64,000 bases of DNA from Promicromonosporaceae bacterium (GTDB taxonomy: Bacteria > Actinomycetota > Actinomycetes > Actinomycetales > Cellulomonadaceae): the NCBI GenBank assembly GCA_009783295.1, contig WRHK01000014.1, positions 1-64,000 on the forward strand. Direction: 5' to 3'. The notes below the pieces were generated by a model. That model worked only from the letters and a program-made list of their open reading frames with translations. It was not told where the DNA came from and searched no databases. Each line of letters opens with the position of its first letter. The stretch's first letter is position 1. Of the stretch, positions 17,608-25,637 are shown piece after piece. The position numbers and the translations under genes are program-made.

Positions 17608-20258
17608 GGGAGCACCTTCTTGGCCCCGATGCGGCGCACCACGGGTGCCCCCAGCGCGGCCGCGGCGCCGACGCCGAGCACGCCGGGCAGGGCGGCGCCG
17701 GCCGCCCCGACAGGCTTGGTGCGCGCGGTCGCGCCCGGGGACACGGGCTTCGGGCTCGCGGACGGGAACGGCTTCGCCTCGGGGGCGGGCGCGGGCGGGG
17801 TGTCGGCCGCGCTGGTAGCCGCCGGCGCGTCGGGGGTGGCGCTCAGGTCGCCGCCACCCGTGCCCCAGTCGGGCGACGTGCCGGCGCCCGGGCCAAGGTC
17901 GGACGCACCGGTGTCGGCCGGCGTGGGCGTCGGGGTCGGCGACGGGCTCGCCGTCGTGCCCACGATCGTGCCCTGCTGCGCGCGGATCGCCGCCGCGACC
18001 ACCTTCGCGTCCGCCAGCAGCGGCGCGGCGGGCCCGTCGGCCGTCATGGGGTAGTAGCCCTCGGGGAGCTGGCCCACGTCCGTGCCGGGGAGCTGGCCCT
18101 CGGTGGTCGAGATGTCGACGAAGTCGCCGATGTCCTTGGCCGCGGCCTTGTCCATGCCGGTCAGCGGCGCCGCGACGTGCACCACCATCGTTCCCGGGTA
18201 GGCGCTCTTGTCCTTCGCGATCGCCGCCGCCGTCAGCGCCACGGGCGCGCCCGGCGCCGGGACCTTCGCCTGGGTGAGCGCGGCGCCCAGCGAGGCGTCG
18301 CTCGGCGCCACGAACGTCGCCTTCGCGCCCGTCCCCGCGGTGCGGAGCGAGGCGAGGTTCACGCCGTAGCGGTCGGCGTCGGCCAGCGCGACCACGCCGA
18401 GCATGAACCGGCTGCCGAACGACTCCCGCGCCGCGCGGGCCGGCTTGCACGTGGCGGTGGTCGGGTCGTAGTCCCACGACGGCGACGTCGTCGGCCAGGC
18501 GTCCATGACGTCCTGAGCGATCTGGTCCATCGTGTCGATCGGCGACGCGATGCGCAGGAACCATGACGTGGGGTTCTGCTGGTCGCACGTCGCGCCGCTG
18601 GGGGCCACCCAGCCGTCGAGCTGAGGCCACTCCTCGAGCGGCAGCTTGATGCCCTTGTAGTACGTGTTGACGGTCATGCCCCACGGGTCGGGCTTGCCGT
18701 CGAGGAACGCGCGCGCCTCCGGGTCCGCGTTGATGTAGGCGGTCAGGTCGGTGATCACGTCGGAAGGCACGTTGAGCGAGAGCATCGTCGCGAACAGCGC
18801 CGACGTCGTGGCCGGGATGCCGGGGTTGAGCTGCTGGAACTCGGGGTCCACGTTGAGCGAGTACGGGTTGTGGACCAGGTCCTTGCGCTCTGCTGCGCTC
18901 TGGTCGTTGAACGTGGTGCCCGGGTAGGAGTTGGTCAGCAGCTTGGCGAGCAGCCGGGGCGTGAGCCGGAGCTGCGTCGCCTCGCCCTTGTTGTCCGCGA
19001 GGTCCGCCACGAACCCGATGCCCCACCCCGAGACGGCCACGGGCGCGTAGCCGAGCGTCATGCCGTCGGTGCTGCTCGCGTCGGGCGCGTTGGAGACGAA
19101 CGCGGCGGCGCCCCCGCCGTCGCGCATCGTGCGGACGGCCGTGGACTCGGGCATCGGGTCGTGCAGGAACTTGAACCGGTCCTGGCGCAGGCAGAACGCG
19201 GGCGACCACTGCATGGCCGCCTGGGTCATGACCTCCGACCCGAGGACGGACACGGGGTCGCGCTTGTCCAGGATGTCGCACGTGTTGGGAAGCGGGGCGA
19301 AGGTCAGCGGCACCACGAACCGGTTGCGCCAGTTCGACGCCGACCACCACAGCTTGCCCGAGACGGCCTCGTCGTAGCCGGTGCTCGGCGAGCTGACCGC
19401 ACCGGGCGCGTACTGGCCCGTGGCGTTGCAGACCGGGTCCGCGTCCTTGCAGCTCACGCCCATGATCGGGATGGCCACGAGCGCGCAGGGCACGTCGGGG
19501 TTGCAGCCGAGCGACCCGTTCTCGGTCGCCGTGCGCACCTCGAAGCTCACCGAGCCCGTGCCGTCGGGGGCGGTGAAGGCCGCGAGGTCGTTGGGCGGCA
19601 GGGCCGACCCGATCGCCATGTCCGGCGACTGGGTCTTGTCGTTGCACGAGTCGTAGACGATGCCGTCGACGCCGATGAACGGCGTGAGGTGCTGGAAGAG
19701 GACGCCGTTGGTCGGTGTGCACGTCGTGGGCCAGCCCGGCTCGGCGGAGTCGTCCACGGGGGAGGGCGGGTCGGCGTAGAGGTCGTGGGACCAGATCGCG
19801 TCGGCCGAGTACCCGAACCGCGTCGTGTAGCTCGTGGTGAAGCACGTCTCGGGCGTGATGGTCTGCTCGGTGCCGCGGCACTCGAGCAGCATGACCGGGT
19901 ACTCCTGCCCGATGCCGTCGAGGCTGTACGGGCTCGCCGTGCGGCCGCCCGTCGGGTGCGCCCCGGACCAGCTCACCTTCACCACCTCGCGGCCGCGCAG
20001 GCCGGTGGTGCGGTCGACGTCCAGCGTCACGTGGCGCGTGTCCACCGTGTGCGTGCCCGTGTCGTCGGTGAGGTCGCGCGAGAGGTCCTTGCTCTCGGTG
20101 AAGGCCGGGGCGACGGCGTCGGCAGCGCCGGCGGGCGACGCCAGCGCCCCGGTCACCAGCGGGCCGGCCGAGGCGAGCGCCAGCACGGCGAGCACGGCCG
20201 AGGCCGACCACCAGCGGCGCGTCTCCCGCTGCAGCCGCGACCAGCGACGGGCCCTCAC
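17604..20258 (-). CDS. Large secreted, C-terminally anchored protein with PstS-like regions
   Basis: 884 residues. Signal peptide at about 1-44 (WWSASAVLAVLALASAGPLV then ASPAGAADA). The mature part has many cysteines and a binding-protein-like section (GMTLGYAPVAVSGWGIGFV, then LRLTPRLLAKLLTNSYP) resembling PstS-type periplasmic-binding proteins. The tail is Pro/Thr/Ser-rich with TPTPTPAD spacers, followed by a weakly hydrophobic stretch and RRIGAKK, which looks like an anchor but not an LPxTG signal. I do not recognise a named family. The GTG start overlaps the pstS stop, and the stop overlaps the pseudo-sortase start, so it belongs to the pst operon. It is probably a surface component working with PstS. 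Confidence 0.7.
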   Translation of the reverse strand: MRARRWSRLQRETRRWWSASAVLAVLALASAGPLVTGALASPAGAADAVAPAFTESKDLSRDLTDDTGTHTVDTRHVTLDVDRTTGLRGREVVKVSWSGAHPTGGRTASPYSLDGIGQEYPVMLLECRGTEQTITPETCFTTSYTTRFGYSADAIWSHDLYADPPSPVDDSAEPGWPTTCTPTNGVLFQHLTPFIGVDGIVYDSCNDKTQSPDMAIGSALPPNDLAAFTAPDGTGSVSFEVRTATENGSLGCNPDVPCALVAIPIMGVSCKDADPVCNATGQYAPGAVSSPSTGYDEAVSGKLWWSASNWRNRFVVPLTFAPLPNTCDILDKRDPVSVLGSEVMTQAAMQWSPAFCLRQDRFKFLHDPMPESTAVRTMRDGGGAAAFVSNAPDASSTDGMTLGYAPVAVSGWGIGFVADLADNKGEATQLRLTPRLLAKLLTNSYPGTTFNDQSAAERKDLVHNPYSLNVDPEFQQLNPGIPATTSALFATMLSLNVPSDVITDLTAYINADPEARAFLDGKPDPWGMTVNTYYKGIKLPLEEWPQLDGWVAPSGATCDQQNPTSWFLRIASPIDTMDQIAQDVMDAWPTTSPSWDYDPTTATCKPARAARESFGSRFMLGVVALADADRYGVNLASLRTAGTGAKATFVAPSDASLGAALTQAKVPAPGAPVALTAAAIAKDKSAYPGTMVVHVAAPLTGMDKAAAKDIGDFVDISTTEGQLPGTDVGQLPEGYYPMTADGPAAPLLADAKVVAAAIRAQQGTIVGTTASPSPTPTPTPADTGASDLGPGAGTSPDWGTGGGDLSATPDAPAATSAADTPPAPAPEAKPFPSASPKPVSPGATARTKPVGAAGAALPGVLGVGAAAALGAPVVRRIGAKKVLP

Positions 20259-21991
20259 TGGTCGCCCTCCTCGCGGCGGCGCCAGGCCCCGAGCACGCCC
20301 GGCACCAGCACGACGCCGAGCAGCGCGGCCGCCGTGATGCCGGCGTAGAGCCACGGCGTGCCGGACGAGCGCACGGGGATGTCGGTCGTGACCGACGCGC
20401 CGACGTCGCCGCCGCCGTCCGTGCCCCCGGACCCGTCCGCGGAGACGAGCTCGCCGGTCACGGGGTCGAGCGTGGTCTTGCCGCCGGTGCCGGACGCGGC
20501 GCCGCCGGTGGAGGCACCCCCGGACTTGCCTCCCGAACCACCCCCGCCGCCGGTCGCGGTGCCGGACTTTCCTCCGGCTGCGCCACCTCCGGTCGTCGTG
20601 CCCGTGGACGAGCCCGTGCCGGTCGTCGAGCCGCCAGGCGCGGACGTGGTCGAGGTACCGCCGCCGCCGGGCGCCGGCGCGGCGCCCGGCACGGCGACGC
20701 CCAGGCACGGTCCCTTGCCCTGGGCGTCGCAGGCGCTGGGCATGGGCGCCGTCTCGGCGAGCTTGTTCTTGTCGAGGTGCGACCCGTCGAACGTCGGGTT
20801 GTTGCACTTGGTGGCGTCGCGGTTCTGCAGCTGGACGTTCGGGTCGGCCGTCTTGAGCTTGGCGATCTGGTCGAACCCGGCCTGGACCAGGTTGAGCGGC
20901 ATGGGCGAGTAGCCGTACGGGCCCGCCTCCCCCTGGCCCTGGCACAGGCCGTAGAAGAGGAAGTCGACGAGGGTCTGCCGCTTCTGCGTCGTCATGCGCG
21001 TGTCGGTCGCCCCGACCGGAAGGATCATGTACGAGTACGACGACAGCGGGTACGACCGCGGGTCGGCGTTCGTGTAGACGTCGTCGAGGATCTGCGTCAG
21101 GTAGACCTTCGGGTCCTTGTTCTGCGTCTCGATGCGCGCTTTGGTGAGCGCGACCGCCACGTTGTACTGCGTCGGCAGCACGTAGTTGCCCGCCGGGTTG
21201 AGCACCTTGACGACCGGGAAGTTGACGTTGTTCGCGTACGAGTACTCGATGTACCCGATGGTCCCGTTGCCCGACGCGGCCTTGATGTAGTTCATGACCT
21301 GGTCCGACCCGTTCTGGGCGACCGTGCGGTCGCCGCAGTTGCGCGGGTAGTACGACGTCAGGCCGCCGTGCGGGAAGCACCTGTGCCAGATGTCCGGGTA
21401 CCGCTTGTCCATGAAGAGCGTGAACTGTGCGGTGGTGCCGGAGCCGTCGGAGCGGACCACCGGGACGATGCGCGTGTCGGGGAAGGCGCGGCCGTTGTTG
21501 TCGGCCCTGATCTGCGGGTCCGCCCAGCTCGTGATGACGCCGGTGAAGATCTTCGCGATCGTCTCGGGCGACAGCCGGATGTCCCGCATGAGCTGGCCCT
21601 TGAGCTCCAGGTGGTACGTGAACGCGGTGCCGCCGGCCACGATCGGCAGGTACGCGTACGGGCGCCCGCCGGCCGTGTCGGACTGCCCCAGCTCGTCCGT
21701 GCCCTGGAACGGGATCTCGGAGATCGCGAAGTCGTCCTGGTAGTTCGCGAAGTTCTTGCGGCCCACCGAGGACCCGCCGCCGCCGTACGTGACGGGGATG
21801 TTGTAGGTCTTGGCGACGTCGCGAGCCCACTGCTTGACGATGTTCTCGGACCACGTGGACCCGTCGCCGACGATCTGCGCGTAGGTGGTGGCGGCCTGCG
21901 CGGGGGCGAGCGCGGCCCCGGCCACCAGGCCGCTCAGGGCGGCGAACGCCACGGCGAGCGCCGCCAACGGGCGGCGGGCGAGCGGTCTCAT
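20255..21991 (-). CDS. pstS: Phosphate-binding protein PstS, membrane-tethered
   Basis: 578 residues, much longer than typical PstS (about 330-380). Signal peptide at 1-33 without a lipobox cysteine. The binding domain starts YAQIVGDGSTWSENIV and has YGGGGSSVGRKNFANYQDDFAISEIPF in two runs and the phosphate signature R180-SDGSGTT. After about residue 440 a Gly/Ser/Thr-rich linker of roughly 100 residues leads to a membrane segment (about 548-568) and a basic tail. It is therefore held by a C-terminal transmembrane anchor on a long tether instead of lipid. The start has a GGGAGG site. ATGA overlap with pstA and GTGA overlap with the 884-residue gene. Confidence 0.88.
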   Translation of the reverse strand: MRPLARRPLAALAVAFAALSGLVAGAALAPAQAATTYAQIVGDGSTWSENIVKQWARDVAKTYNIPVTYGGGGSSVGRKNFANYQDDFAISEIPFQGTDELGQSDTAGGRPYAYLPIVAGGTAFTYHLELKGQLMRDIRLSPETIAKIFTGVITSWADPQIRADNNGRAFPDTRIVPVVRSDGSGTTAQFTLFMDKRYPDIWHRCFPHGGLTSYYPRNCGDRTVAQNGSDQVMNYIKAASGNGTIGYIEYSYANNVNFPVVKVLNPAGNYVLPTQYNVAVALTKARIETQNKDPKVYLTQILDDVYTNADPRSYPLSSYSYMILPVGATDTRMTTQKRQTLVDFLFYGLCQGQGEAGPYGYSPMPLNLVQAGFDQIAKLKTADPNVQLQNRDATKCNNPTFDGSHLDKNKLAETAPMPSACDAQGKGPCLGVAVPGAAPAPGGGGTSTTSAPGGSTTGTGSSTGTTTGGGAAGGKSGTATGGGGGSGGKSGGASTGGAASGTGGKTTLDPVTGELVSADGSGGTDGGGDVGASVTTDIPVRSSGTPWLYAGITAAALLGVVLVPGVLGAWRRREEGDQ

Positions 21992-23163
21992 CGGGATCCT
22001 CCCTTGCGGCGCGCCAGGAATCGGGTGGTCACGAACAGCAGGAGCACGAGGGTCAGCAGCACGGCGGCGGCCGCGAAACCGCGCTGGATGTAGACCGGCT
22101 CGCCCGAGCGCACCGTCGAGAAGACGAACAGCGGCAGGGAGTTCATGACGGTGTGGAAGGGGTCGGCGACCAGGAACTGCGAGGCGCCGGAGGTGAGCAG
22201 CACGGGCGAGGTCTCGCCGATGCCGCGCGCGATCCCGAGGATCAGGGCGGTGGCAAGGCCGGGTCGCGCCGTCGGCAGCACCACGTGCCACACGACGCGC
22301 CAGCGCGAGCTGCCGAGCGCCAGGCCGGCCTCGCGCAGCCCGGAGGGCACGACGCGGAGCACGACGTCGGCGGCCCGGGCGACGATCGGCAGCATCATCA
22401 CGGTGATGGCGAGCGACGCCGCGAAGCCGGACCGCGGCACGCCCAGCAGCAGCACGAAGACGGTGTAGGTGAACAGGCCGGCGACCACGGACGGGAGCGC
22501 CGTCATCGCCTCGACCACGGTGCGCACCACCCGGGCGTAGGGGCCGCCGATCTCGGTCATGAAGACGGCCGTGCCGAGCGCGAGCGGCACGGTGATGGCC
22601 GACGCGATGCCGATCTGGATGAGCGACCCCACGATCGCGTGGAGCACGCCGCCCACGGTCAGCGGGTCGCGCGGGCCGGCCACGGCCATGTCCTGCGTCA
22701 GCAGGTTGACGTGCCACAGGGCGGGCCAGGCGCGCACGAACGTGAACACGAGCGTCGACCCGAACGCGACGGCCACGACCAGCGCCCCGGCCGTCACCAC
22801 GGTGGAGGCGACCTTGTCGGCGACGGCGGGCCCGGGCGTCACCATCGCGGTGGCGACGGCCACGACGACGACCGTGAGCAGGGTCGCCACCAGCACGAAC
22901 GCGAGGGGCGTGCCCCAGGGCAGCAGCCGGAAGCACAGGAGCCACGCGAGCGACGCCCCCGCGACCACGGACCCGACCACGACGACGCGGTCCTGCGCCG
23001 TCGTGCCGGACACGGCCCGGGGCACCGCGCGGCGCTCCGCCGCCGGGGCCTGGACGCGGACGTCGAGCACCTGCACCTGCTCGCCACGCAGCCAGGTGCG
23101 GGGCGCGGGGCGGCCCTCGACGACCTCGCCCTCGAGGGCGGGACCGGTGGTGACGGCCGACAT
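21988..23163 (-). CDS. pstA: Phosphate ABC transporter permease PstA
   Basis: 391-residue inner-membrane permease. An N-terminal extension of about 60 residues with charged segments precedes two extra membrane helices (LAWLLCFRLLPWG and LVATLLTVVVVAVATA). The standard PstA core follows, with MTEIGGPYARVVRTVVEAMTALPSVVAGLF in two runs, and the EAA-type loop EAGLALGSSRWRVVWHVVLP that contacts PstB. The ATG overlaps the pstC stop by 4 bases and its stop overlaps pstS by 4 bases. Confidence 0.92.
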   Translation of the reverse strand: MSAVTTGPALEGEVVEGRPAPRTWLRGEQVQVLDVRVQAPAAERRAVPRAVSGTTAQDRVVVVGSVVAGASLAWLLCFRLLPWGTPLAFVLVATLLTVVVVAVATAMVTPGPAVADKVASTVVTAGALVVAVAFGSTLVFTFVRAWPALWHVNLLTQDMAVAGPRDPLTVGGVLHAIVGSLIQIGIASAITVPLALGTAVFMTEIGGPYARVVRTVVEAMTALPSVVAGLFTYTVFVLLLGVPRSGFAASLAITVMMLPIVARAADVVLRVVPSGLREAGLALGSSRWRVVWHVVLPTARPGLATALILGIARGIGETSPVLLTSGASQFLVADPFHTVMNSLPLFVFSTVRSGEPVYIQRGFAAAAVLLTLVLLLFVTTRFLARRKGGSR

Positions 23164-24179
23164 CAGATGTCTGTCCCCTGGCCGGAGCGGCCGCGCGAGA
23201 CGATGACGGCGGCGAGCATGTTGACCACCAGGGTGATGAGGAACAGGACGAGGCCGGCGGTGAGCAGGGCCGACAGCTGCGACGGCGACGCCTCGCCGAA
23301 CCGGCCCGCGATCAGCGCGGACACGGTCTCGGTGCCGATCTCGAGGGGTTTGAGCTTGAGGTCGAAGGCGGGCGAGATGATGAGCAGCACCGTGATGGTC
23401 TCGCCGAGCGCGCGGCCCAGGGAGAGCATCGTGCCGCCGATGATGCCGCCACGCCCGAACGGGATGACGACGGACCGGATCACGCCCCAGCGGGTCGACC
23501 CGAGCGCCAGCGCGGCCTCCCGCTCCCCCGCGGGCGCCTGCGAGAACACCTCGCGCATGACGGCGCACGCCATGGGCAGCACCATCATCGACACGGCGAG
23601 CCCGGCCACGAACGCCGACGCGGTGAAGCGCGACTGCTCCCACTGCGCCAGGCGCGGGTCGGTGTCGACGTGGAAGAACGGCAGGAACCCCAGGTACGCG
23701 TTGAGGAACCGGGCCACGTCGATGGCCTGCGGCTGGAGCAGGAAGAACCCCCACAGCCCGTACACGATGCTCGGCACGGCGGCCATGAGGTCGATCGCGG
23801 CGACGAGCGTCGAGCGCAGCCGCAGAGGCGCGTACTCGGTGATGTACAGGGCCGACGCGAGCGCCAGCGGGAAGGCCACGACCATCGCGACGAGCGCCAC
23901 GGTGAACGTGCCGACCAGCACCGACAGGATGCCGATGTGGTCCGTCTCGGGCGACCAGTCGGTCTCGGTGAAGAAACGCAGCCCGTAGTGGCGCAGCGTG
24001 GGCACGGCCTGCCATGCGAGGAACAGCCCGATGCCGCCGGTGATGACCAGCACGGTGGTGCCGACGGCGCGCGAGCCGAGCGCGAAGGCCAGGTCGGAGC
24101 CCGTCTGCCGGGTCGCCGTCGAGCGCGGCGTCGCCGCAGGTGCGGCTCCCAGGTCGGGAGCCCTCAGCTCGGTGCTCAT
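23163..24179 (-). CDS. pstC: Phosphate ABC transporter permease PstC
   Basis: 338-residue permease with six or so membrane helices. PstC features include GILSVLVGTFTVALVAMVVA, FPLALASALYITEYAP, the conserved AVPSIVYGLWGFFLL, and the EAA loop REAALALGSTRWGVIRSVV. A helix pair follows with GRALGETITVLLI. The start has GGGAGG just upstream and overlaps the YegP-like gene stop (ATGA). Two PhoP-box-like units lie 62 bases upstream inside that gene, so pstC may also have its own promoter. Confidence 0.93.
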   Translation of the reverse strand: MSTELRAPDLGAAPAATPRSTATRQTGSDLAFALGSRAVGTTVLVITGGIGLFLAWQAVPTLRHYGLRFFTETDWSPETDHIGILSVLVGTFTVALVAMVVAFPLALASALYITEYAPLRLRSTLVAAIDLMAAVPSIVYGLWGFFLLQPQAIDVARFLNAYLGFLPFFHVDTDPRLAQWEQSRFTASAFVAGLAVSMMVLPMACAVMREVFSQAPAGEREAALALGSTRWGVIRSVVIPFGRGGIIGGTMLSLGRALGETITVLLIISPAFDLKLKPLEIGTETVSALIAGRFGEASPSQLSALLTAGLVLFLITLVVNMLAAVIVSRGRSGQGTDI

Positions 24180-24667
24180 CGACCCTCCCGGCCCGTCGTC
24201 ACGCGCCGATCGAAACCATCCACGGCGACCGCGGGGCTGCGGAACGATGAACGGGGGACGAATGCGCCCGCAACGCGCGGCGCCTGCACGGAGCCCAGCC
24301 GCACGACGACGGCAGGGAAGGTGAGCACCACGCTCTCGACGGGCGTCACCGGCGCGATGTCCACGAACCGGCGGGCCGCCTGCAGGCAGCGCGTACGCCG
24401 GTCGTGGTGCACGGCGGACGCGACCACGGGCACACCGCCGAGCTCGAGCGACCACCGCCAGCGGAAGTCGGCGTCGACGTGGATGGCGCAGACGGCTCGC
24501 GGCAGCGCCTCGACGATGTCGGCGATGGCCTGCTGCGCCGCGGCGGCGTCGGTCAGCGGCACCGACGCGCGCCCCAGGCTGCGGCCGTTGGACGCGATCA
24601 GCCGCCACCAGACCCCTGCGTCGCCACCCACCCGGTACAGCTGGAAGGCGTGACTGCTGGGAGACAT
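24176..24667 (-). CDS. Small YegP/DUF1508-like protein, first gene of the pst operon
   Basis: 163-residue soluble protein. Residues about 5-55 (AFQLYRVGGDAGVWWRLIASNGRSLG then DAAAAQQAIADIVEAL, in two runs) resemble the DUF1508/YegP fold (F.LY....G.WRWRL.A.NG.....). The remainder is unrecognised. The start ATG at 24667 fits; an in-frame GTG further upstream (24718) would run into the PhoP-box side of the promoter and is less likely. Its stop overlaps the pstC start (ATGA). Being the first gene under a PhoP-box-like promoter suggests a role in phosphate starvation, but no function is known to me. Confidence 0.65.
   Translation of the reverse strand: MSPSSHAFQLYRVGGDAGVWWRLIASNGRSLGRASVPLTDAAAAQQAIADIVEALPRAVCAIHVDADFRWRWSLELGGVPVVASAVHHDRRTRCLQAARRFVDIAPVTPVESVVLTFPAVVVRLGSVQAPRVAGAFVPRSSFRSPAVAVDGFDRRVTTGREGR
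24242..24263 (-). promoter_or_regulatory. Internal PhoP-box-like pair before pstC
   Basis: Two adjacent 11-base units on the minus strand, ATTCGTCCCCC and GTTCATCGTTC, inside the 3' end of the YegP-like gene and 62 bases before the pstC start. They match the pair at 16466-16487 in sequence and distance. Confidence 0.5.
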
Positions 24668-24739
24668 GCCGGCCCCTGTTCCTCTGCATCGGCCGCACGG
24701 GCGCACGGCAAGGGACACTCAAGGGCTGCTCAGGGAACG

Positions 24740-24794
24740 CGGAGTGAATCCGGAGCGCAACAAGGGATGAACGGCGCGGGGACGCCGGGCGAAC
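24740..24794 (-). promoter_or_regulatory. PhoP-box-like repeats at the head of the pst operon
   Basis: Five 11-base units in perfect phase on the minus strand: GTTCGCCCGGC, GTCCCCGCGCC, GTTCATCCCTT, GTTGCGCTCCG and GATTCACTCCG. This matches the 11-base direct-repeat layout of PHO boxes bound by PhoP in Streptomyces. The box ends 72 bases before the ATG at 24667. Confidence 0.65.
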
Positions 24795-24804
24795 GGGGCG
24801 GCGC

Positions 24805-25596
24805 TCAGGCCCCGTCGTGCGCCACGAGGGCGTGGCGGTCGGCGAACCAGCGCGCGTACACGGCCTCCAGCGCGGGGTCGACGCCGCCGTCGCGCCACAC
24901 GAGCGTGCCGACGTCGGCGAACTCCTCGGCCGCGTGGCCGGCGGCCTCGCCGTCGACCGTGGTGTCGAGGCGGCGGATCGACGCCGCCTCCCGGGCCACG
25001 ACGGGGCCCAGCCGGGCCTGGGTGGCCCCGCCGAGGGTGTCCCACGCGGCGAGGAGCAGCTCGTGCGCCGCGACCCGCACCTGGTACGACCGGGGCGCGG
25101 GCCCGCCGGGCGGCACCTCGAGGTACACGCGCCCGACGACGCCGTGCCCCCCGCCCACGTAGCAGGCCGACACCTCGTAGACGGCCTGGAGGGTGCCGTC
25201 CACGGGCACGCACGCGTCGCCGAACCGGGTCGCGTTGACCAGCTCGGGGCGGGCGCTGCGGAACACCTCGAGACCCTGGGGGGTCAGGTCGAGCTCGCCG
25301 GTGAGGGCCGCGACCTCGGCCGCCGAGCGCACGTGCCACGGCGTGAGCACCGCCGACCACTCGGGAGGCAGGCCGGGCACGCCCTGGACGGCCCACGCGA
25401 CCGCCGCGACGACGAGCGCGAGCGCCACGGCGCGCACGGCGGTGGCGCGCTGCCTGCGCCGGCGCAGCTGGTCCTCCGTCGGACGCCAGGCACCCCACCG
25501 CTTCGTGGGCTCGTCCGGGCCGTACTCCTCGTGGATCAGGCGCTCGAAGATCTCGTCGTCGGCGCTCGGAGCCGCGCCGCCTCGATACCTCGGCAC
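24805..25596 (-). CDS. Membrane-anchored protein, probable inactive metallopeptidase relative
   Basis: 263 residues: a charged cytoplasmic N-terminus (1-50), one membrane segment (about 52-70), then an extracytoplasmic domain with two cysteines (about 129 and 145). The stretch VRVAAHELLLAAWDTL at about 173-188 looks like a zinc HExxH helix with the second His replaced by Leu (HELLL, 178-182). From memory, related actinobacterial proteins carry HEMLHA and a downstream 'ELHSILGTE' segment; here the latter reads EEFADVGTLVW. The C-terminal 'ALEAVYARWFADR' is conserved. Start GTG at 25596 chosen as the most downstream start that keeps the whole anchor; the ribosome site is weak. Family name unknown to me. 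Confidence 0.55.
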   Translation of the reverse strand: MPRYRGGAAPSADDEIFERLIHEEYGPDEPTKRWGAWRPTEDQLRRRRQRATAVRAVALALVVAAVAWAVQGVPGLPPEWSAVLTPWHVRSAAEVAALTGELDLTPQGLEVFRSARPELVNATRFGDACVPVDGTLQAVYEVSACYVGGGHGVVGRVYLEVPPGGPAPRSYQVRVAAHELLLAAWDTLGGATQARLGPVVAREAASIRRLDTTVDGEAAGHAAEEFADVGTLVWRDGGVDPALEAVYARWFADRHALVAHDGA

Positions 25597-25637
25597 CTTG
25601 TGAGCGTAGGGCCGCGCGTGGCGCGGCCGGAAGTGGG

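Noticed and set aside
17604-17700. LPxTG sorting signal in the 884-residue protein
   Set aside because: The C-terminus reads ALPGVLG before a weakly hydrophobic stretch and basic tail; there is no LPxTG pentapeptide.
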